Shown: piece after piece, positions 42,388 to 50,691 of the stretch
How positions within the stretch are numbered: position 1 is the first letter of the stretch
Layout: every line of letters starts with the position of its first letter
Source: Fen-1364 sp049515135
GTDB taxonomy: Bacteria; Spirochaetota; Spirochaetia; SZUA-6; Fen-1364
Length of the DNA: 64,000 bases
Direction: 5' to 3'
Assembly (NCBI GenBank): GCA_049515135.1
Contig: JBEKUJ010000018.1
Location: 8,579-72,578 of the forward strand
The notes under the pieces: generated by a model
The model's input: only the letters and a program-made list of their open reading frames with translations
The model's database searches: none
Told to the model about the DNA's origin: nothing
Translations under genes and position numbers: made by a program

Positions 42388-44265
42388 GTGCAATCCACCT
42401 TTGCCCCCATAGAGCTCGGCAAGCGCGGGCTCGTGGCCACGACGCAGGGAATCCAGACCGTCGGCCATAACCTTTCAAACGCCTCCGTGGAAGGATACAG
42501 CAGGCAGCGCGTCGAGATGACCGCCAGCCCTCCTCTGTACGAGCCGCAGCTCAACCGCGAGCTGACCCCCGGCCAGATCGGCCAGGGCGTGGAAGTCTCC
42601 CGCATCGAGCGGATCAGGGACATGCTGCTGGAGGGGAGGATCGTCCAGGAGCAGAACCTCCAGGGATACTGGGACGCCCGTGACAAGTACATCCTGATGA
42701 TGGAGCAGGTTTACAACGAGCCCACCGACCATTCCGTGCGGACGCTCATGGACAAGTTCTGGGAGTCATGGCAGGAGGTGTCCATCAATCCGACGGACAT
42801 GGCTGCCCGACGGTCCGTGCTTGAGAGGGGCAAGGCCCTCATCGACGGGATCCATGAGAGGTACGCGCGGCTCAGGGGCATCCGCGACATGCTGGATGAC
42901 GACGTTCGCGGCACAGTGAAACAGCTCAATGACTACACCACGGAGATCGCCGGCCTGAACAAGCAGATCCAGAAGATCCAGGCCCTGGGGGACAACCCAA
43001 ACGATCTCAAGGACCGCAGGGACCTGCTGGTGGGCAAACTGTCTGATCTGGTCAACATCACGGTGACCTATAACGATCCCACCGGAGAGCTCGTCATTGC
43101 CACGGGAGGAATGCACATCGTGCAGGGCGCCCACCACGAGCCGATTGCCCTGGACCCCGACAAGGCGGATGAGGGCTATTCGAAGCTGGTGTGGGACGAT
43201 ACGCGCGGGCCGGTGGACCTGAAGGGGGGCAAGCTGGCCTCCCTGGTCCAGCTGCGCGACGGCGACGCCAGGTCTGAGATCCAGAGCCTGGACAACATGA
43301 CGGTGAACTTCATCGATCTCGTAAACGAGATCCACCGCAAGGGCTTCGGCCTGAACGGGGCCACGGGAACGGATTTCTTCGTTGAAAGGCCGTTCGTCTT
43401 CGATGTGGCGGGCAACTACGACAAGGCCGGAAAAGGCGCGTTCGATTCAAGCTGGGTCTTCCGGGTCACGGGCGCAAACGAGTTGAAGCCCAAGGACCTC
43501 ATTGGGCTTGCCGGCACCATCACCCTCCCCGGCCGCCAGGGGGACGTCACGGTGGACTACCATGCCACAGACACCGTGGAAGACCTCATCACGCGGATCA
43601 ACCTCTCCGGCTCCGAGGTCGTGGCGCGCCTGAACTCCGAGGGGAAGCTCTCCCTCAAAGGAGTTCCGACGGCCGACTCTCAGAACCCGGATTTTGTCCT
43701 GCGGGGTATCCAGGATTCAGGCCAGTTCCTCGTGGGCTACAGCGGAATCCTGCAGCAGCCCGGCCCCGCGGGGGCATATACCTGGAACCAGGCGAACGCG
43801 GTGCAGGCGCTCCGTACGGACGCGCAGTTCGCCGTGGCGCCCCTTGCGCACCCGGCCGGCTGGATCGAGGTGAATCAGCACGTGGTGCAGGACCCCGGGA
43901 CAATTGCCGCGGCATCCGGAACGGCAGGCACTTCGGACGGGATCGGCGACGGGACAGCCGCCCTGGCCATAGCACAGCTGCGGACAACGCCCGTCATGGT
44001 GGGGGCCACATCGACCTTCGACAGCTACTTCGCGGACAGGGTGGCCGGTATCGGCCTCAAGGGGGATGAAGCCTCCCGCAGCATGGACACCACGAAGCTG
44101 GTGATGAAGGAGCTGAAGGACATGAGGGAGTCCCTCTCCGGCGTGAACCAGGACGAGGAGCTCACGAAGATGATCACCTACCAGAATGCCTACGGGGCAA
44201 TCGCCAGGTTCGTGACGACCTTCGACCAGATGCTGCAGGTCATCATCAACAGGATGGCGGTATAA
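42388..44265 (+). CDS. flgK: Flagellar hook-associated protein 1 FlgK
   Basis: A 625-residue hook-filament junction protein. The GTG start at 42388 has an ideal TAGGAGGT 5 nt upstream. The N-terminal rod-hook motif is STFAPIELGKRGLVATTQGI with HNLSNASVEGYSRQRVEMTA. The C-terminal heptad region SGVNQDEELTKMITYQNAYG and MLQVIINRMAV closes the D0 domain. The centre has FVDLVNEIHRKG-like sequence (NFIDLVNEIHRKGFGLNG). It is followed by flgL after 9 bp. Confidence 0.97.
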   Translation: MQSTFAPIELGKRGLVATTQGIQTVGHNLSNASVEGYSRQRVEMTASPPLYEPQLNRELTPGQIGQGVEVSRIERIRDMLLEGRIVQEQNLQGYWDARDKYILMMEQVYNEPTDHSVRTLMDKFWESWQEVSINPTDMAARRSVLERGKALIDGIHERYARLRGIRDMLDDDVRGTVKQLNDYTTEIAGLNKQIQKIQALGDNPNDLKDRRDLLVGKLSDLVNITVTYNDPTGELVIATGGMHIVQGAHHEPIALDPDKADEGYSKLVWDDTRGPVDLKGGKLASLVQLRDGDARSEIQSLDNMTVNFIDLVNEIHRKGFGLNGATGTDFFVERPFVFDVAGNYDKAGKGAFDSSWVFRVTGANELKPKDLIGLAGTITLPGRQGDVTVDYHATDTVEDLITRINLSGSEVVARLNSEGKLSLKGVPTADSQNPDFVLRGIQDSGQFLVGYSGILQQPGPAGAYTWNQANAVQALRTDAQFAVAPLAHPAGWIEVNQHVVQDPGTIAAASGTAGTSDGIGDGTAALAIAQLRTTPVMVGATSTFDSYFADRVAGIGLKGDEASRSMDTTKLVMKELKDMRESLSGVNQDEELTKMITYQNAYGAIARFVTTFDQMLQVIINRMAV

Positions 44266-44274
44266 GGGGACTGA

Positions 44275-45525
44275 ATGAAGCGGATAAGCTCTCAGCTGCC
44301 GACAAACGACAGCAGTTATTACACTCGCCTGCGCGAGTTTGACATGAACGAGATGTACGGGAAGATCGGCGGGCAGACGCGAATCAACAAGCTGCGCGAT
44401 GATCCGATGGCCGCATCGCGTTCCACGCGCTTCCAGTCGGAAATGCTGCGCAATGACCGGTACGAAAAGAACGTCCAGAGCGTGCGAAGCACCATTGCCA
44501 CCGCCGAAGGAGACCTGCGCAGCACCATGGACATCCTGCAGCGGATCCGGGAGATCGGCGTGCAGGGGGCAAACGGGACCTTTGACAAGGAACAGATGGG
44601 ATACATGGGCCAGGAGGTGGACCAGCTCCTGGGAGAGCTCCTGACCATCGCCAATACGAAAGACCAGAACGGCAACTACCTTTTTTCGGGAACGCAGTCG
44701 CGGACCACTCCTTTCAGGCTCACCATGGGTCGTGTCTCCGGCGGGAACGGGGACAAGGTGGTGGCCGTGGACTACATGGGGAACATCGGGCGCAACGCAG
44801 CGGAGGTCTCCGAGGGAGCCGAGGTCGGGATCAACCTCCCGGGCAATGTCGCATTCTGGGCGGAGCAGCAGCAGATCTATTCCACCGTGGATGGAAGCCA
44901 GTACCGGGTGCAGAGGGACCAGTCAATCCGCATCGACGGGAAGGAGATCCATCTTGCAACGGGGGACACGTTGAGCGCCGTTGCGGCCAAGATCAATGAC
45001 GCCAGCATTCCTGTGCGAGCCCGCATCGACCCGGTGGCGGGCGGTCTGGTGCTCGAATCCACGGTCCCCCACCAGATATGGGCGGAGGATCTCGGGGACG
45101 GCACCGTGCTGCAGGACCTGGGCATCCTGGCCCCGGGCGGGAGCCATCCCCCCCTCAATGTGGCTCACAGCGCGCGCGTGTTCGGGGGATCGATCTTCGA
45201 CATGGTGATAGCCATGCGCAACGCTCTCTACGAGGGATCCACGGACAAGGTGAGCTCCGTCGGACTCCGGGGCCTCGAGAGCTCCATCACGAACATGGCC
45301 GGAGTCCTGGGCGACATCGGGGCCCGCGATGCCCGGCTGGAGACAACGGCAAAGAGGCTGGAGTACCAGAAGCCCGTGCTCGTGGGCTTCGATTCCCAGG
45401 AGCGGGACCTCGACATGGCAGACGCCATTACGCAGCTGAAGACGCTTGAATACACCCACGAGGCGGCGCTGTCCGCCACGGCGCGGGCCCTGAACCGGCC
45501 GAAGCTCCTCGATTTCCTGAGGTAG
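44275..45525 (+). CDS. flgL: Flagellar hook-associated protein 3 FlgL
   Basis: A 416-residue flagellin-related junction protein. N-terminal helices (MKRISSQLPTNDSSYYTRLR) and KLRDDPMAASRSTRFQSEML fit the FlgL D0/D1 region, and QDQNGNYLFSG-like TKDQNGNYLFSGTQSRTTPF is the FlgL hallmark. The C-terminus has SQERDLDMADAITQLKTLEY and ATARALNRPKLLDFLR. It sits between FlgK and the filament. It is 9 bp after flgK and 3 bp before fliW. Confidence 0.96.
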   Translation: MKRISSQLPTNDSSYYTRLREFDMNEMYGKIGGQTRINKLRDDPMAASRSTRFQSEMLRNDRYEKNVQSVRSTIATAEGDLRSTMDILQRIREIGVQGANGTFDKEQMGYMGQEVDQLLGELLTIANTKDQNGNYLFSGTQSRTTPFRLTMGRVSGGNGDKVVAVDYMGNIGRNAAEVSEGAEVGINLPGNVAFWAEQQQIYSTVDGSQYRVQRDQSIRIDGKEIHLATGDTLSAVAAKINDASIPVRARIDPVAGGLVLESTVPHQIWAEDLGDGTVLQDLGILAPGGSHPPLNVAHSARVFGGSIFDMVIAMRNALYEGSTDKVSSVGLRGLESSITNMAGVLGDIGARDARLETTAKRLEYQKPVLVGFDSQERDLDMADAITQLKTLEYTHEAALSATARALNRPKLLDFLR

Positions 45526-45528
45526 CAG

Positions 45529-45981
45529 ATGACGATGAAGATCCGCACCAAGCCATACGGCGAAATGGAGATATCGGAGCGCCAGAGGCTCATCTTTCCC
45601 CGTGGCATCTTCGGTTTCGAGGAGCTTCGGGAGTTCGCTCTCCTGGACGCGGCGCAGCCCCCGTTCTACTGGCTGCAGTCCCTGCAGAGGGTGGAGATCG
45701 CTTTTGTCCTCATCGATCCACATTTTTTCCGACCTGACTACTCGCCGGACGTGGACCCCGCTGAGCTGGAGGAGATAGAGATCAGGACGCCGGAAGACAT
45801 GCTGGTGTTCGCCATCGTTACCATCCCCGAGGATTCCTCGCGCATGACGGCCAACCTTCAGGGGCCCCTGCTCATCAACCGGCGCACCAGCGTGGGGCGC
45901 CAATCCATCAGCACGAATCCGCTCTGGGGCGTGCGCCACACCATCCTCGAGGAGCTTGCGCTGGCGCGACGGGGAGCCTGA
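45529..45981 (+). CDS. fliW: Flagellar assembly factor FliW
   Basis: A 150-residue FliW protein: RLIFPRGIFGFEELREFALL is the family opening, then FYWLQSLQRVEIAFVLIDP and the ending LLINRRTSVGRQSISTNPLW. FliW binds flagellin and, when free, blocks CsrA, so translation of flagellin is released after export. It is 3 bp after flgL; its stop overlaps the csrA start (TGATG), so the antagonist and its target are made together. Confidence 0.97.
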   Translation: MTMKIRTKPYGEMEISERQRLIFPRGIFGFEELREFALLDAAQPPFYWLQSLQRVEIAFVLIDPHFFRPDYSPDVDPAELEEIEIRTPEDMLVFAIVTIPEDSSRMTANLQGPLLINRRTSVGRQSISTNPLWGVRHTILEELALARRGA

Positions 45982-46259
45982 TGCTGATCCTTGCCCGCAG
46001 AATCGGCGAAAGCATCATGATCGGGGACCAGGTTGAGATCTCCGTTGTCGACATCAAGGGCGACCAGGTGAAGCTGGGGATCAACGCGCCGTCACAGGTC
46101 AAGGTGTACAGGCGGGAGGTCTATGCGGCAATCCAGGAGGAAAACCGCGCCGCCGCGGCGGCGGCCCCCAGGAGCCTGCCGCACATCGAAGGCCTGCTGG
46201 AGAAGAAGAATCCGGAGGGCCCCGCGGGCGGCTCCCCGCAGCTTCCCCGAAAGACCTAG
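45981..46259 (+). CDS. csrA: Carbon storage regulator CsrA
   Basis: A 92-residue RNA-binding translational regulator. MLILARRIGESIMIGDQVEI, VKLGINAPSQVKVYRREVY and IQEEN are the conserved CsrA core (residues 1-54), with the RNA-contacting LARRIGES strand and the R of YRREV. The C-terminal tail of about 38 residues is longer than in most CsrA proteins and Pro/Gly/Ala-rich. It is coupled to fliW. Likely targets are the flagellin and flaG leaders at 53-55 kb, which carry GGA hairpins. A 25-bp repeat element follows the stop. Confidence 0.97.
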   Translation: MLILARRIGESIMIGDQVEISVVDIKGDQVKLGINAPSQVKVYRREVYAAIQEENRAAAAAAPRSLPHIEGLLEKKNPEGPAGGSPQLPRKT

Positions 46260-46280
46260 CCAGGACCGCGCGAAGCGCGG
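46256..46280 (+). repeat. 25-bp 3' element, copy 2 (after csrA)
   Basis: CTAGCC, one base, GGACCGCGCGAAGCG, one base, GG begins at the csrA stop and includes a perfect hairpin CCGCGC/GCGCGG with a GAA loop (46266-46280). Copy 1 is after the GH94 stop at 27882-27906, in the same orientation relative to the gene. No T-run follows. The rest of the gap to 46347 shows nothing. Confidence 0.6.
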
Positions 46281-46347
46281 TATCCGGTAGATATGTCCGC
46301 CCGCGTCAGTCGTGCCATCGCGCTACAGGTCCCTAGCCCGCGGCGGC

Positions 46348-47466
46348 TCAGCGGGAATCCACCAGCCCGTTGAAGATCTCGTCGAAGCGGCCCGCAATCG
46401 CCATGAACCTGTCCGTGACATACGGGTCGAAGTGCGTTCCCCGCTCGGAGCGGATGGTCTCCACGGCCTTCGCGTGGGAGAAGGCTTCCTTGTAGGGACG
46501 GCGCATGCGCAGCGCGTCATAGACATCCGCAATCGCGACGATACGCGCCGACAGGGGAATGAGCTCCTCGTTCAGGCCATGGGGATATCCGGTGCCGTCC
46601 CACCGCTCGTGGTGACGAAGGGCAATCTCGCTGGCCATGGGGTTGGAGTAGGTGGAGAGGATATATGCGCCGTTTTTCGTGTGCTCCTTCATCACCTCCC
46701 ATTCCCAGTTCTCCAGGGGACCTGCCTTGTTGAGGATGTCGTCAGGAGTCCCGATCTTCCCCATGTCGTGAAGGGCAGCCACTTGGCCGATGCTCTCCAC
46801 GAACTGCTGGTCCACCTCCGGCGCTCCAGGCCTCCCGTGAAGATCTTGGGCAAGCGCCCGCGCATAGAGGTTCACCCTCTCAACGTGGTAGCCGGTGTCG
46901 TTGTCCTTCAGCCGCGCCGCCTGCAGAAGGCTGGCAAAGGTGTTCTGGAGGAGCTGACGGTACTCGGTGGAGATGTCCAGGCACAGCGCGCAGAAGGCTT
47001 GCGGCTGCCTGAGGAGCGCCTGCGAGGCGATGTTCCCGACCTGCGCGGTGGACGAGACGGGCAGGACCCACACCTTCGACACGTTGAGCAGCTGGTCCAG
47101 GCCGGTCTTTTCCACCCGCCCGTTCCACATGAAGCCCGTTGCAGGGGACAGGATTGCCCGGAAGAGCTCGCTGCTCTTTTTGTCGTTGAAGAAAGAGGCG
47201 TAGAATCGGGTGAAATACTGGCCCAGGACCTCATCCCGGCACCCGAACATGCGGCAGAAGCTCTCGTTGGCCTGGAGGATCCTCAGGCTCCTGTCCAGGA
47301 AAAGGCTGGGGATTCTCTCGGTGAGGAAGCCGGATTTCCACTGGAGAAACTCGGGCGACTGCAGGAGAGCGGACATGTCGATTTCCGGCTCGGAAGAATC
47401 GTCAAGGCTCTCTACATCCACAGCCTGTTCGGTCACGGGGTTGTCGTTCATATCTTCCATGCTCAC
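46348..47466 (-). CDS. PAS-like/HD-GYP c-di-GMP phosphodiesterase
   Basis: A 372-residue soluble protein. Residues about 45-170 form a PAS-like sensor (RIPSLFLDRSLRILQANESF). The HD-GYP domain follows: RVNLYARALA, AALHDMGKIGTPDDILNKAG (HD with the Lys/Gly of active members), then LRHHERWDGTGYPHGL, the GYP motif, and ARIVAIADVYDALRMRRPY. It should hydrolyse c-di-GMP. The start is GTG 47466, overlapping the tsaB stop, or ATG 47460. It lies between flagellar operons and near PilZ proteins, so control of motility is likely. Confidence 0.93.
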   Translation of the reverse strand: MSMEDMNDNPVTEQAVDVESLDDSSEPEIDMSALLQSPEFLQWKSGFLTERIPSLFLDRSLRILQANESFCRMFGCRDEVLGQYFTRFYASFFNDKKSSELFRAILSPATGFMWNGRVEKTGLDQLLNVSKVWVLPVSSTAQVGNIASQALLRQPQAFCALCLDISTEYRQLLQNTFASLLQAARLKDNDTGYHVERVNLYARALAQDLHGRPGAPEVDQQFVESIGQVAALHDMGKIGTPDDILNKAGPLENWEWEVMKEHTKNGAYILSTYSNPMASEIALRHHERWDGTGYPHGLNEELIPLSARIVAIADVYDALRMRRPYKEAFSHAKAVETIRSERGTHFDPYVTDRFMAIAGRFDEIFNGLVDSR

Positions 47467-48134
47467 AAGCCGCTCGCAATCTCCGCTTCGCTTTTCCTCA
47501 GGTACAGAGGGCGGAGCGGGAGCGGATCAGCTCCTTCCGTCTCGAACTTTGCCTTCCCGAGACGCAGGAGGGCCCGGGGATCCAGGAGCTCCGCGCAGGG
47601 CACTCCGCCGGCCTCTTTTCCCAGAAGAGCCCGGATCCGGCACGCATCCGGTCCCGCAAGCAGCGGGTGCTTCGCCGCGCGGAGGCGCTCCGCCAGCCCC
47701 GCCGGAGTGAGGTCCAGGTAGTCCCCCCGGCGTTTCCCTGCGGTGAAGAGCGCCGCATAGATCCTGCCCTTGCGTGCGTCGATCACAGGATACACCTCTC
47801 CTTTGTGAGATTGCCAGGGCTCGGCAATTGCCTCCAGCGTCGAAACCCCCACCACGGGAGTCCCCCGCGCGCCGGCAATTCCGAGCGTTGTGGCAAGTCC
47901 GATGCGTATGCCCGTGAAGGACCCTGGTCCGAGGGAGCAGACCAGCAGGTCAAGGCCGGAGGCGGTGAGGCCGATCTGGCGCAGGAGAGAATCCACCAGG
48001 GGGAGAAGGGAAGGGGAGTGCTGCAAACCCTGTCTCAGGGCAAGAGAGACCCACGCTCCGGATCTCGCAATGCTGACGGCAAGCACCTCTGTGGAGGTAT
48101 CAATGGCAAGCACGTTGTCGGCAGAAGCGTTCAC
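47463..48134 (-). CDS. tsaB: tRNA threonylcarbamoyladenosine protein TsaB
   Basis: A 223-residue ASKHA-fold partner of TsaD, needed for t6A37 in tRNAs that read ANN codons. LAIDTSTEVLAVSIA, LVCSLGPGSFTGIRIGLATT and VVGVSTLEAIA are the family motifs. GTG at 48134 overlaps the tsaE stop (GTGA). The gene order tsaE-tsaB is common in bacteria. tsaC and tsaD are not in the window. Confidence 0.94.
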   Translation of the reverse strand: MNASADNVLAIDTSTEVLAVSIARSGAWVSLALRQGLQHSPSLLPLVDSLLRQIGLTASGLDLLVCSLGPGSFTGIRIGLATTLGIAGARGTPVVGVSTLEAIAEPWQSHKGEVYPVIDARKGRIYAALFTAGKRRGDYLDLTPAGLAERLRAAKHPLLAGPDACRIRALLGKEAGGVPCAELLDPRALLRLGKAKFETEGADPLPLRPLYLRKSEAEIASGL

Positions 48135-48571
48135 GTCCCGAGCTCCTCGATGAGGATGTCGCGCCCGCCGTCTGCAGCCATCTCAAGGGTGATGCGTGTG
48201 CGGTCGGTATCCAGCCAGGGCTCGATTTTTTCCCCCCACTCGATCATGACGACGGAGTCGCTGCGCAGGAGGTCCTCCAGGCCCAGGTTCTCCATCTGGT
48301 CCCTTCCCTCGATCCGATACAGGTCAACATGATACAACCAGGGTCCCTCCCGCCGGTATTCCGAGACTATAGTGTACGTGGGGCTGGAGATTTCCTCCCG
48401 GATCCCCAGCCCGCGCGCCAATCCTTTTGCAAGGACGGTCTTGCCGGCCCCCAGGGGACCTATGAGGAGCACAACGGCCCCCGGGGAGAGGCCTGCGCCC
48501 AGGCGTTCGCCCAGCGCCAGCGTGTCGCGCGCTTCGGCGCAGTGCATTCGCGTGGAGGAAACTATTCTCAC
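48131..48571 (-). CDS. tsaE: tRNA threonylcarbamoyladenosine ATPase TsaE
   Basis: A P-loop ATPase of about 146 aa. GPLGAGKTVLAKGLARGLGI is the Walker A region, SPTYTIVSEYR and YHVDLYRIEG follow, and VMIEWGEKIEPWL is the C-terminal signature. The start is uncertain: GTG 48571 gives the 37-residue N-terminus seen in family members, while TTG 48607 and ATG 48547 are other choices; none has a good ribosome-binding site. It acts with TsaB and TsaD. Confidence 0.92.
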   Translation of the reverse strand: MRIVSSTRMHCAEARDTLALGERLGAGLSPGAVVLLIGPLGAGKTVLAKGLARGLGIREEISSPTYTIVSEYRREGPWLYHVDLYRIEGRDQMENLGLEDLLRSDSVVMIEWGEKIEPWLDTDRTRITLEMAADGGRDILIEELGT

Positions 48572-48631
48572 CGTGGGGAGCGTAGTGGAAACCGGCCGGG
48601 CGGTCAACGCCGGCCGTCGCGCGGTGCGGGG

Positions 48632-49810
48632 CTAGTTCGTGAGAGAGCGCGCTTCCCCGCGGCCCGGGATTGTCCGCCTGATCTGCTGCCTGGCCTGCGC
48701 AACCGTGGCGGGTCTGCTGAAATCATAGACGAACTCGCTGATGCGGTTCAGGTGCTGGCGCGTCACGTTGGTGAACATGACGTGCATCGATCCACCCCGC
48801 GTTTTCTGCCGACGCACGCTCATCACCTTCCCGAATGCGCGGATGGGCGCCTTCTTGTCGATGTCGAACTCGATCATAATGAGCTTTCCCTTCTCGAAGG
48901 GATTCATGGTCTGAACGGCGCATCCGCCGGCGGAAAGGTCGACCACCGTCCCCAGCCCGCGCATGCTCCTCTCCACGCTGGCCTTCCTCTGCACGGTGCG
49001 GCCTTCCGGGACTTCCGTGATTCGTATGGGATAGTAGAAGCACGCCCGCATGATTTCCCGGCGCCTGCTCCTGCGGCGCTGCTCGCGGCGAAGCGTCTTG
49101 GAGTGCTGGATGAGGACGCAGGAGATGCCCTTCACCGTGTCATATCCCAGGACCTTTGACGGAAAAGAATAGCCGGCGTCGTTCTCCCGCCAGAGGTAGA
49201 CGGAGAGCAAGGTGCCCCTCATCCATCGCGTGTCAGCCCCCGCAACGGCCTGCGGGGTGGAGACGGTCAGGAAATCCTTCATGTTGGAGACGAGCCTGCT
49301 CGAAAAGGGGTTTCCGCCCTGGGGCGTTATGGTGAGGATCTGCCCTGGCTTCAGGAAGGTGGTTGATCCCAGGGTGGCCCCTTTGCGGGCGTTGCGCTCG
49401 ATGATCTGCTTGATCTGGAATATGATTGCCGCGCGCTTCTCCCGCTCCTCTTCCGTCATGTCCCGGGCGTTCTGCAGCGAATACAGGCCCTTTTTCAGGG
49501 TGTCATCCAGCATACCGGCGCTGGTGAAAACCAGGGTCGGCTGCTTCACCTTGCAAGCGTTCACAAGACCTTCCAGCACGTTCACGTGCGCCGGCGGAAG
49601 CCCGAAAGCCTTGGCCGTGCGCCGAAACGACGCGCTGGAGAAGCGCTCCTCATCGGCGGCAGTGCGAGGCCTGTTCCTGCGGTTGATGATTGCCGCAATC
49701 AGGATGAGCACGGCCACTGCGGCAATGACGGCGGCGAAAGAGATGATGATGGTGAACTGAGATCCCCCGGGGCCGCCAAGGAACTGGTAGGCCGTCTGCA
49801 GGGCTATCAC
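48632..49810 (-). CDS. Membrane-anchored PilZ-domain protein
   Basis: A 392-residue predicted c-di-GMP receptor. The start is GTG 49810, overlapping the upstream stop (GTGA); upstream extensions lie inside the previous gene. A single membrane helix FTIIISFAAVIAAVAVLILI lies at about residues 17-40. A middle region (LKPGQILTITPQGGNPFSSR) resembles the YcgR N-terminal domain. The PilZ domain begins with RREQRRRSRR and has VDLSAGGCAV (D/NxSxxG). It could act as a flagellar brake. Position next to fliD supports a motility role. Confidence 0.88.
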   Translation of the reverse strand: MIALQTAYQFLGGPGGSQFTIIISFAAVIAAVAVLILIAAIINRRNRPRTAADEERFSSASFRRTAKAFGLPPAHVNVLEGLVNACKVKQPTLVFTSAGMLDDTLKKGLYSLQNARDMTEEEREKRAAIIFQIKQIIERNARKGATLGSTTFLKPGQILTITPQGGNPFSSRLVSNMKDFLTVSTPQAVAGADTRWMRGTLLSVYLWRENDAGYSFPSKVLGYDTVKGISCVLIQHSKTLRREQRRRSRRREIMRACFYYPIRITEVPEGRTVQRKASVERSMRGLGTVVDLSAGGCAVQTMNPFEKGKLIMIEFDIDKKAPIRAFGKVMSVRRQKTRGGSMHVMFTNVTRQHLNRISEFVYDFSRPATVAQARQQIRRTIPGRGEARSLTN

Positions 49811-50667
49811 GCGCCTGCCTCCAGGAGCGGCATCAGCCGCGTGATGCGGGGAGCAATTTCGTATTCCAGGAGGTCGCCGATGAGCACGGAATCCTTTGCA
49901 TCGAAGGCCGCCACAAGGTCGCGCAGGACCGGCGTCAGGTCTGCTATCATGCGGCCACGCTCGGGATCGGGGGGGAGGAAAGGCACCAGGGCCAGGACGG
50001 AATGCACCGTGTCGGTGAACCCGATGACGGTCTCCATCGCTGCCTTGTCCTTTCCCGTCTGCAGCAGCACGGAAACGTCGGGAAGCTGCTGCACGCGCGC
50101 GTGCAGGTCGGACACGCACCGGGCAAGCGCCTCCTTGGGCTGCGCAGCGTCGGAGATCCGATGGCCAAGTTCTTTTCGAAGCACGCCAATCAGGCTTGCA
50201 GCTTCCTGTCTCTGCTCGGGTGACCAGCGGCGCAGCTCCTCCGTGCGCCGGCCCTCGAACATGCGGGTGAACCTGTCAAGTGCATCCGTGCCGGGCGGGA
50301 GGAACGGGTTGGCCTTTATTCCGCCAAGGGTCTCAGGGAGGCTGACGAGGAGCTCTTCCAGAACCGGACCGGGCGCCTTCACCTCGTCTGCAAGCATCCC
50401 AAGCCACACGTCAAGGGTCTGCCAGTGATCCACCTTCATGTCGGCAGTGTGCAGGGCCTGGATATCGATCTCCTGGACCGAATCCACGGCGGTGTTCCCC
50501 CAGATGCCGGCCGGCACGGACAGCAGGTCCTGCCCGTCTGCGCTCACACCCGTGATGACGAACCCCGCCCCGCCCAGCCAGGCCTGCACGCCGCTCATGA
50601 CCTCGGCGAGGGTCTTTTCCTTCTCCAGTGAAAAGCTGACCTGTTCACCGTTTATCTTCAGCCGCAC
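49807..50667 (-). CDS. Uncharacterised protein in flagellar gene cluster
   Basis: A 286-residue soluble protein with no recognised family. The first 75 residues (MRLKINGEQVSFSLEKEKTL, VITGVSADGQDLLSV) have a beta-grasp-like pattern; the rest is mainly helical (LPPGTDALDRFTRMFEGRRT, DLHARVQQLPDVSVLLQTGK). There is no signal peptide or membrane segment. It lies 24 bp after fliD and overlaps the PilZ gene by GTGA, so it is likely part of the same motility operon. An export or c-di-GMP-linked function is only a guess. Confidence 0.72.
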   Translation of the reverse strand: MRLKINGEQVSFSLEKEKTLAEVMSGVQAWLGGAGFVITGVSADGQDLLSVPAGIWGNTAVDSVQEIDIQALHTADMKVDHWQTLDVWLGMLADEVKAPGPVLEELLVSLPETLGGIKANPFLPPGTDALDRFTRMFEGRRTEELRRWSPEQRQEAASLIGVLRKELGHRISDAAQPKEALARCVSDLHARVQQLPDVSVLLQTGKDKAAMETVIGFTDTVHSVLALVPFLPPDPERGRMIADLTPVLRDLVAAFDAKDSVLIGDLLEYEIAPRITRLMPLLEAGA

Positions 50668-50691
50668 GATGGGCTCCTTTTCGTCCCTGTT

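Noticed and set aside
46266..46280. Rho-independent terminator after csrA
   Set aside because: The hairpin is only 6 bp and has no T-run; it is treated as part of the repeated 3' element.
49811..50119. N-terminal extension of the membrane PilZ protein
   Set aside because: The extension lies wholly inside the preceding gene and is Arg/Pro/His-rich; the GTG at 49810 with a GTGA overlap is the better start.
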